9,894 nt of DNA from the NCBI GenBank assembly GCA_910577675.1, contig CAJTOR010000079.1, positions 1 through 9,894 on the forward strand. The letters are read 5' to 3'. The notes beneath the pieces were generated by a model. It searched no databases, had not been told where the DNA came from, and worked only from the letters and a program-made list of their open reading frames with translations. Numbering within the stretch: position 1 is the first letter of the stretch; each line of letters begins with the position of its first letter. Below, one piece after another: positions 8,107 through 9,894 of the stretch. This DNA comes from an uncultured Lachnospiraceae bacterium (GTDB lineage Bacteria; Bacillota; Clostridia; Lachnospirales; Lachnospiraceae). A program made the position numbers and the translations under genes.

Positions 8107-8319
8107 TCAGGGATTTAGAATATCATCATTATGGGAGGGGATATAGATTTTTGCAAAGCATTCTGCACAGAGCTGCCCCGCTGCTTCCACATAATATTCT
8201 CTTTCCCCGATTGGGGTATCCCTGCTTACTCCTGTCAGTTTTCCACAAAGTACACACCGCTCCAGTGCGTCTTTTTCCTCTGTCCCAAAATCTCTTTTCT
8301 TTCCGGATGTCATGTCCAT
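8107..8319 (-). CDS. Small CxxC...CxxC putative zinc-binding protein
   Basis: A soluble, charged 70-residue protein of unknown function. It has two Cys pairs, CVLC at residues 22-25 and CAEC at 51-54, separated by 25 residues: the CX2C-X25-CX2C pattern of a zinc ribbon or treble-clef fold. Between them sit TPIGEREYYVEAAGQ, giving two short strands and a helix by eye. No helix-turn-helix, signal peptide or membrane segment is apparent. The ATG at 8319 and one at 8313 (MTSGKK) are both served by the AAGGAAGGGG tract; 8313 has the better six-base spacing, so two residues are uncertain. It is the first gene of the polysaccharide operon, ending just before the initiating transferase. The paired cysteines and the good binding site make it real. 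It might bind RNA, DNA or a protein partner; I do not recognise a named family. Confidence 0.75.
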   Translation of the reverse strand: MDMTSGKKRDFGTEEKDALERCVLCGKLTGVSRDTPIGEREYYVEAAGQLCAECFAKIYIPSHNDDILNP

Positions 8320-8434
8320 CCCCTTCCTTTATATCCCTTCCGACCCCTTTCAAAGCCATCCGGACTTTAATTCTTACCATCGTTTTATCATGTCCTGCTT
8401 CCTCAAAACTGCACTGCTAAAGAAGATTTACAAT

Positions 8435-8454
8435 AAAAAAGGGCGCGCTTCGCC
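8435..8454 (-). terminator. Possible intrinsic terminator or attenuator
   Basis: On the minus strand GGCG-AAGCG-CGCC forms a four-bp GC stem with a five-base loop, followed after one C by TTTTTT. It lies about 170 bases after the HA-gene stop and 115 bases before the small CxxC gene. It could end the HA transcript, or, if the promoter is upstream of it, act as a leader attenuator for the polysaccharide operon. The stem is short, so strength is doubtful. Confidence 0.4.
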
Positions 8455-8476
8455 ATCCCATCGGACATGTACAATG

Positions 8477-8495
8477 CTGTGATACCTTATCACAG
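8477..8495. repeat. Perfect inverted repeat, 8-bp arms and 3-base centre (candidate operator)
   Basis: CTGTGATA-CCT-TATCACAG on the plus strand. The arms match perfectly. The sequence resembles the CRP-type TGTGA...TCACA dyad but with a seven-base rather than six-base centre. It may be a repressor or activator site for the operon. Read on the plus strand it is followed by TTTTT and could fold as a weak terminator, but no plus-strand gene leads into it. Confidence 0.5.
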
Positions 8496-8620
8496 TTTTT
8501 ATATAAATCCCATGGAGGCATGCCCCCTTATAACCAATATCCCTGCACCGGATGCGGCAATGCGACAATCCTTCCCGGATATCTTTTCCCTTCCACTTTT
8601 CTTTTGTTTCCGGATTATTC

Positions 8621-9894
8621 TTATAATATTTTATTACTATCAGGATGAATCTTCGAGCCTGCGCGCCTTCCCTGCCCCACACTCCAGACCATCCCGATTT
8701 CTTCGAGCCTGCGGATTTGTTTTTCTGTAAGTCTTTTAGTGGCAATCCCCATGTAGGCACACCGTTGGTTTGATATCCACTTCCCGAGCCGGTAGCCATC
8801 TGCACAGACATGGGCGTTCGGCACCTCCAAATCCCCCTTTTTTAGGGCATATTCCTGCGCATGCAAAAATCCCCTTTCCCACGCGTCCTTACACTCCCAA
8901 ACCATGCCAATCCCGTCAAGAAGCCCAACCTGCCAACTTGCTAACGCCCCATTCCTCCTGCCTGCGCGCTGGTGTTGCAGCCAAACCCCGAGTTTTTTCC
9001 CGTTCCCTGCCGTGTAACGTTTTGGGACCGACAAATTCCCGAATTTCTTAAAAAACTCCTCTGCCTGCCCATACTGCTCCCTCCAGGAAATTTCCGCCTG
9101 CGATACCCCAATAGTCAGCCCGATGGAAAGCAGTTTTTCTTTCTGTTCCTTTGTCAGCGCCCCTTTCCCTTCCTGGCTAAGTTTACTCTTTTGTTCCCTT
9201 ACCCAACGCCCAAGCCAGACCCCATCCACCACATAGTCCGCCGGGATTTGCAGGTTGCCATGCCCTTTATAGTATTCCTTTGCCAGCGCATACCGCCGTT
9301 CCCAAGGGTCACCGCTTTCCCAGACCATGCCGATTTTCGTCAGCCTCTCCACATGGATGGCCTTTACCATATCTGCGGAAACACTGTTCGCATTTTTACA
9401 TTTTTCTCTTTCCCTGCCCCGGCTCTCTCGATCCCCCATTACATCCATTCCCTGGAAGTACCCTTTCCCCTGCCCCTTTAATAGCTCCCTCTGCCTGCGT
9501 AGCCATCTTCCAAGCCGGCATCCATCCCCCGTCACATAATCCGCCGGGATGGCAAGGTTCCCATGTTGCCTGAAATACTTTTCCGCCTCGCTAAAATGCC
9601 TCTCCCAGGCAGCTTCCCGCGCACCCTGCCAGCACATCCCGATCTCCTCAAGCCGCTTTATCTGCTCCATGCTTAGACAGCCCGCTGTCCTTCCCAAGTA
9701 CACTTTCCTCTGTGTTGCCACCCAGGCTCCAAGAGAATGGCCGTCCGCTGTAGTGTAGGCTGCCGGGATGTCCAAATGCCCATGTGCTTTGTAATACTCC
9801 CTTGCCCACGCATACATCGCATCCCACGATGCAGTGAGTGTTTCATTTAGCTGTGCAAACAGCCTTCTGCAATCCTTCACTTCATCTATAATCT
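8621..9894 (-). CDS. Protein with five helicase-associated (HA) repeats, 5' end beyond window
   Basis: The reading frame is open through the right edge. An in-frame GTG at 9880 has no visible binding site and sits in uninterrupted frame, so this is probably the C-terminal 420-odd residues of a longer protein. Counting from that GTG, five HA repeats lie at about 19-84, 92-187, 193-258, 266-328 and 334-399. Each follows W-x(4)-Y/F...A-x-E/K-Y-x(4)-G-N/D-L-x-I/V-P...DG-x-x-LG-x-W...Q-R/K...L...IGMVW. Each HA unit is a small three-helix domain thought to bind nucleic acid; in many bacteria such arrays follow a superfamily II helicase. No helicase motif is within the window. Repeat 2 has a ~35-residue charged insert (about 138-175); repeat 3 lacks the closing Trp. 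A 20-residue basic tail ends at a TAA. GC content is higher than in the glycosyltransferases. Function and relation to the polysaccharide operon are unknown. Confidence 0.85.
   Translation of the reverse strand, partial: IIDEVKDCRRLFAQLNETLTASWDAMYAWAREYYKAHGHLDIPAAYTTADGHSLGAWVATQRKVYLGRTAGCLSMEQIKRLEEIGMCWQGAREAAWERHFSEAEKYFRQHGNLAIPADYVTGDGCRLGRWLRRQRELLKGQGKGYFQGMDVMGDRESRGREREKCKNANSVSADMVKAIHVERLTKIGMVWESGDPWERRYALAKEYYKGHGNLQIPADYVVDGVWLGRWVREQKSKLSQEGKGALTKEQKEKLLSIGLTIGVSQAEISWREQYGQAEEFFKKFGNLSVPKRYTAGNGKKLGVWLQHQRAGRRNGALASWQVGLLDGIGMVWECKDAWERGFLHAQEYALKKGDLEVPNAHVCADGYRLGKWISNQRCAYMGIATKRLTEKQIRRLEEIGMVWSVGQGRRAGSKIHPDSNKIL
8650..8713. repeat. 14-bp direct repeat at the 3' end of the HA-repeat gene
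   Basis: TCTTCGAGCCTGCG occurs at 8650-8663 and again at 8700-8713, exactly 50 bases apart. The inner copy encodes RRLEE of the last HA repeat on the minus strand; the outer copy is read in a different frame within the C-terminal tail. It could mark a short slippage duplication, or be chance. Confidence 0.6.

Larger units (their letters stand above)
8320..8620 (-). other. Gene-free leader between the HA-repeat gene and the polysaccharide operon
   Basis: About 300 bases with no convincing coding sequence. It holds an 8-bp perfect inverted repeat (8477-8495), the palindrome GGCATGCC (8518-8525), and a short GC hairpin next to a T-tract (8435-8454, minus-strand sense). It is the natural place for the operon promoter, but I find no -35/-10 pair with good spacing. 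AT-rich TTTATATAAAAA lies directly upstream of the inverted repeat on the minus strand and could hold a -10 element. Short reading frames here lack ribosome binding sites and overlap each other. Confidence 0.5.

Noticed and set aside
8129..8380. Alternative minus-strand frame over the small CxxC gene
   Set aside because: The overlapping 70-residue frame has two Cys pairs and a strong ribosome binding site; this one has neither.
8478..8494. Classical CRP binding site
   Set aside because: The half-sites match TGTGA/TCACA but the centre is seven bases instead of six, and CRP regulation is not typical in the likely host group.
8477..8500. Plus-strand intrinsic terminator (stem followed by TTTTT)
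   Set aside because: No plus-strand gene reads into it and the stem is AT-rich; an operator reading is at least as likely.
8428..8811. Minus-strand frame overlapping the HA gene end and the leader
   Set aside because: It lies out of frame over the well-supported last HA repeat and lacks a binding site or domain.
8972..9481. Plus-strand frame of 169 codons opposite the HA repeats
   Set aside because: It is the mirror of the GC-rich repetitive HA gene; its protein is Pro/Phe-rich without any recognisable motif.
1..9894. CRISPR array, tRNA, rRNA, insertion sequence or integrase
   Set aside because: No spaced identical repeats, no cloverleaf sequence, no transposase or recombinase motif was found on reading either strand.

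Overview
The window looks like part of a surface-polysaccharide (capsule or exopolysaccharide) locus from a low-to-medium GC Firmicute. A gut Lachnospiraceae-type Clostridia is the best guess. The guess rests on purine-rich GGAGG-type ribosome binding sites, tightly packed co-directional genes, an EpsG-type polymerase, a glycosylphosphotransferase that starts the chain, and a neighbouring protein made of helicase-associated (HA) repeats. No rRNA, tRNA, CRISPR array, transposase or integrase was seen. All convincing genes lie on the minus strand, so transcription runs from high to low coordinates.

Right end (8621-9894): the C-terminal part of a protein with five tandem HA repeats. Its reading frame is still open at the window edge, so the N-terminus, possibly a helicase, is outside. 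Then comes a ~300-base gene-free leader (8320-8620) with a perfect 8-bp inverted repeat and a short GC hairpin followed by a T-tract. It precedes a small CxxC/CxxC protein (8107-8319) that heads the polysaccharide operon.

Polysaccharide operon (8319 down to 1): polyprenyl glycosylphosphotransferase (initiating enzyme), GT2 glycosyltransferase (TuaG-like), EpsG/Wzy-like polymerase, second GT2, GT4-type glycosyltransferase, third GT2, a NodZ/fucosyltransferase-like enzyme with HxRxxD, and the first 227 codons of GDP-mannose 4,6-dehydratase (gmd), which runs off the left edge. Gaps between genes are about 5-50 bases, consistent with one transcript. The likely scheme is: the first enzyme loads a sugar phosphate on undecaprenyl phosphate, the glycosyltransferases extend the repeat unit, and the EpsG-like protein polymerises it. 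Gmd supplies a GDP-deoxyhexose precursor, plausibly GDP-fucose for the adjacent fucosyltransferase-like enzyme. No flippase, chain-length regulator or GDP-fucose synthase is in view.

By eye, about 700-6600 (the glycosyltransferase/polymerase block) is markedly AT-rich, while gmd, most of the initiating transferase and the HA protein are much more GC-rich. This is the usual look of an exchangeable serotype-determining cassette set between more stable genes. Nothing in the window demands a wholly new system. The least explained items are the HA-repeat protein, the small putative zinc protein and the leader between them.
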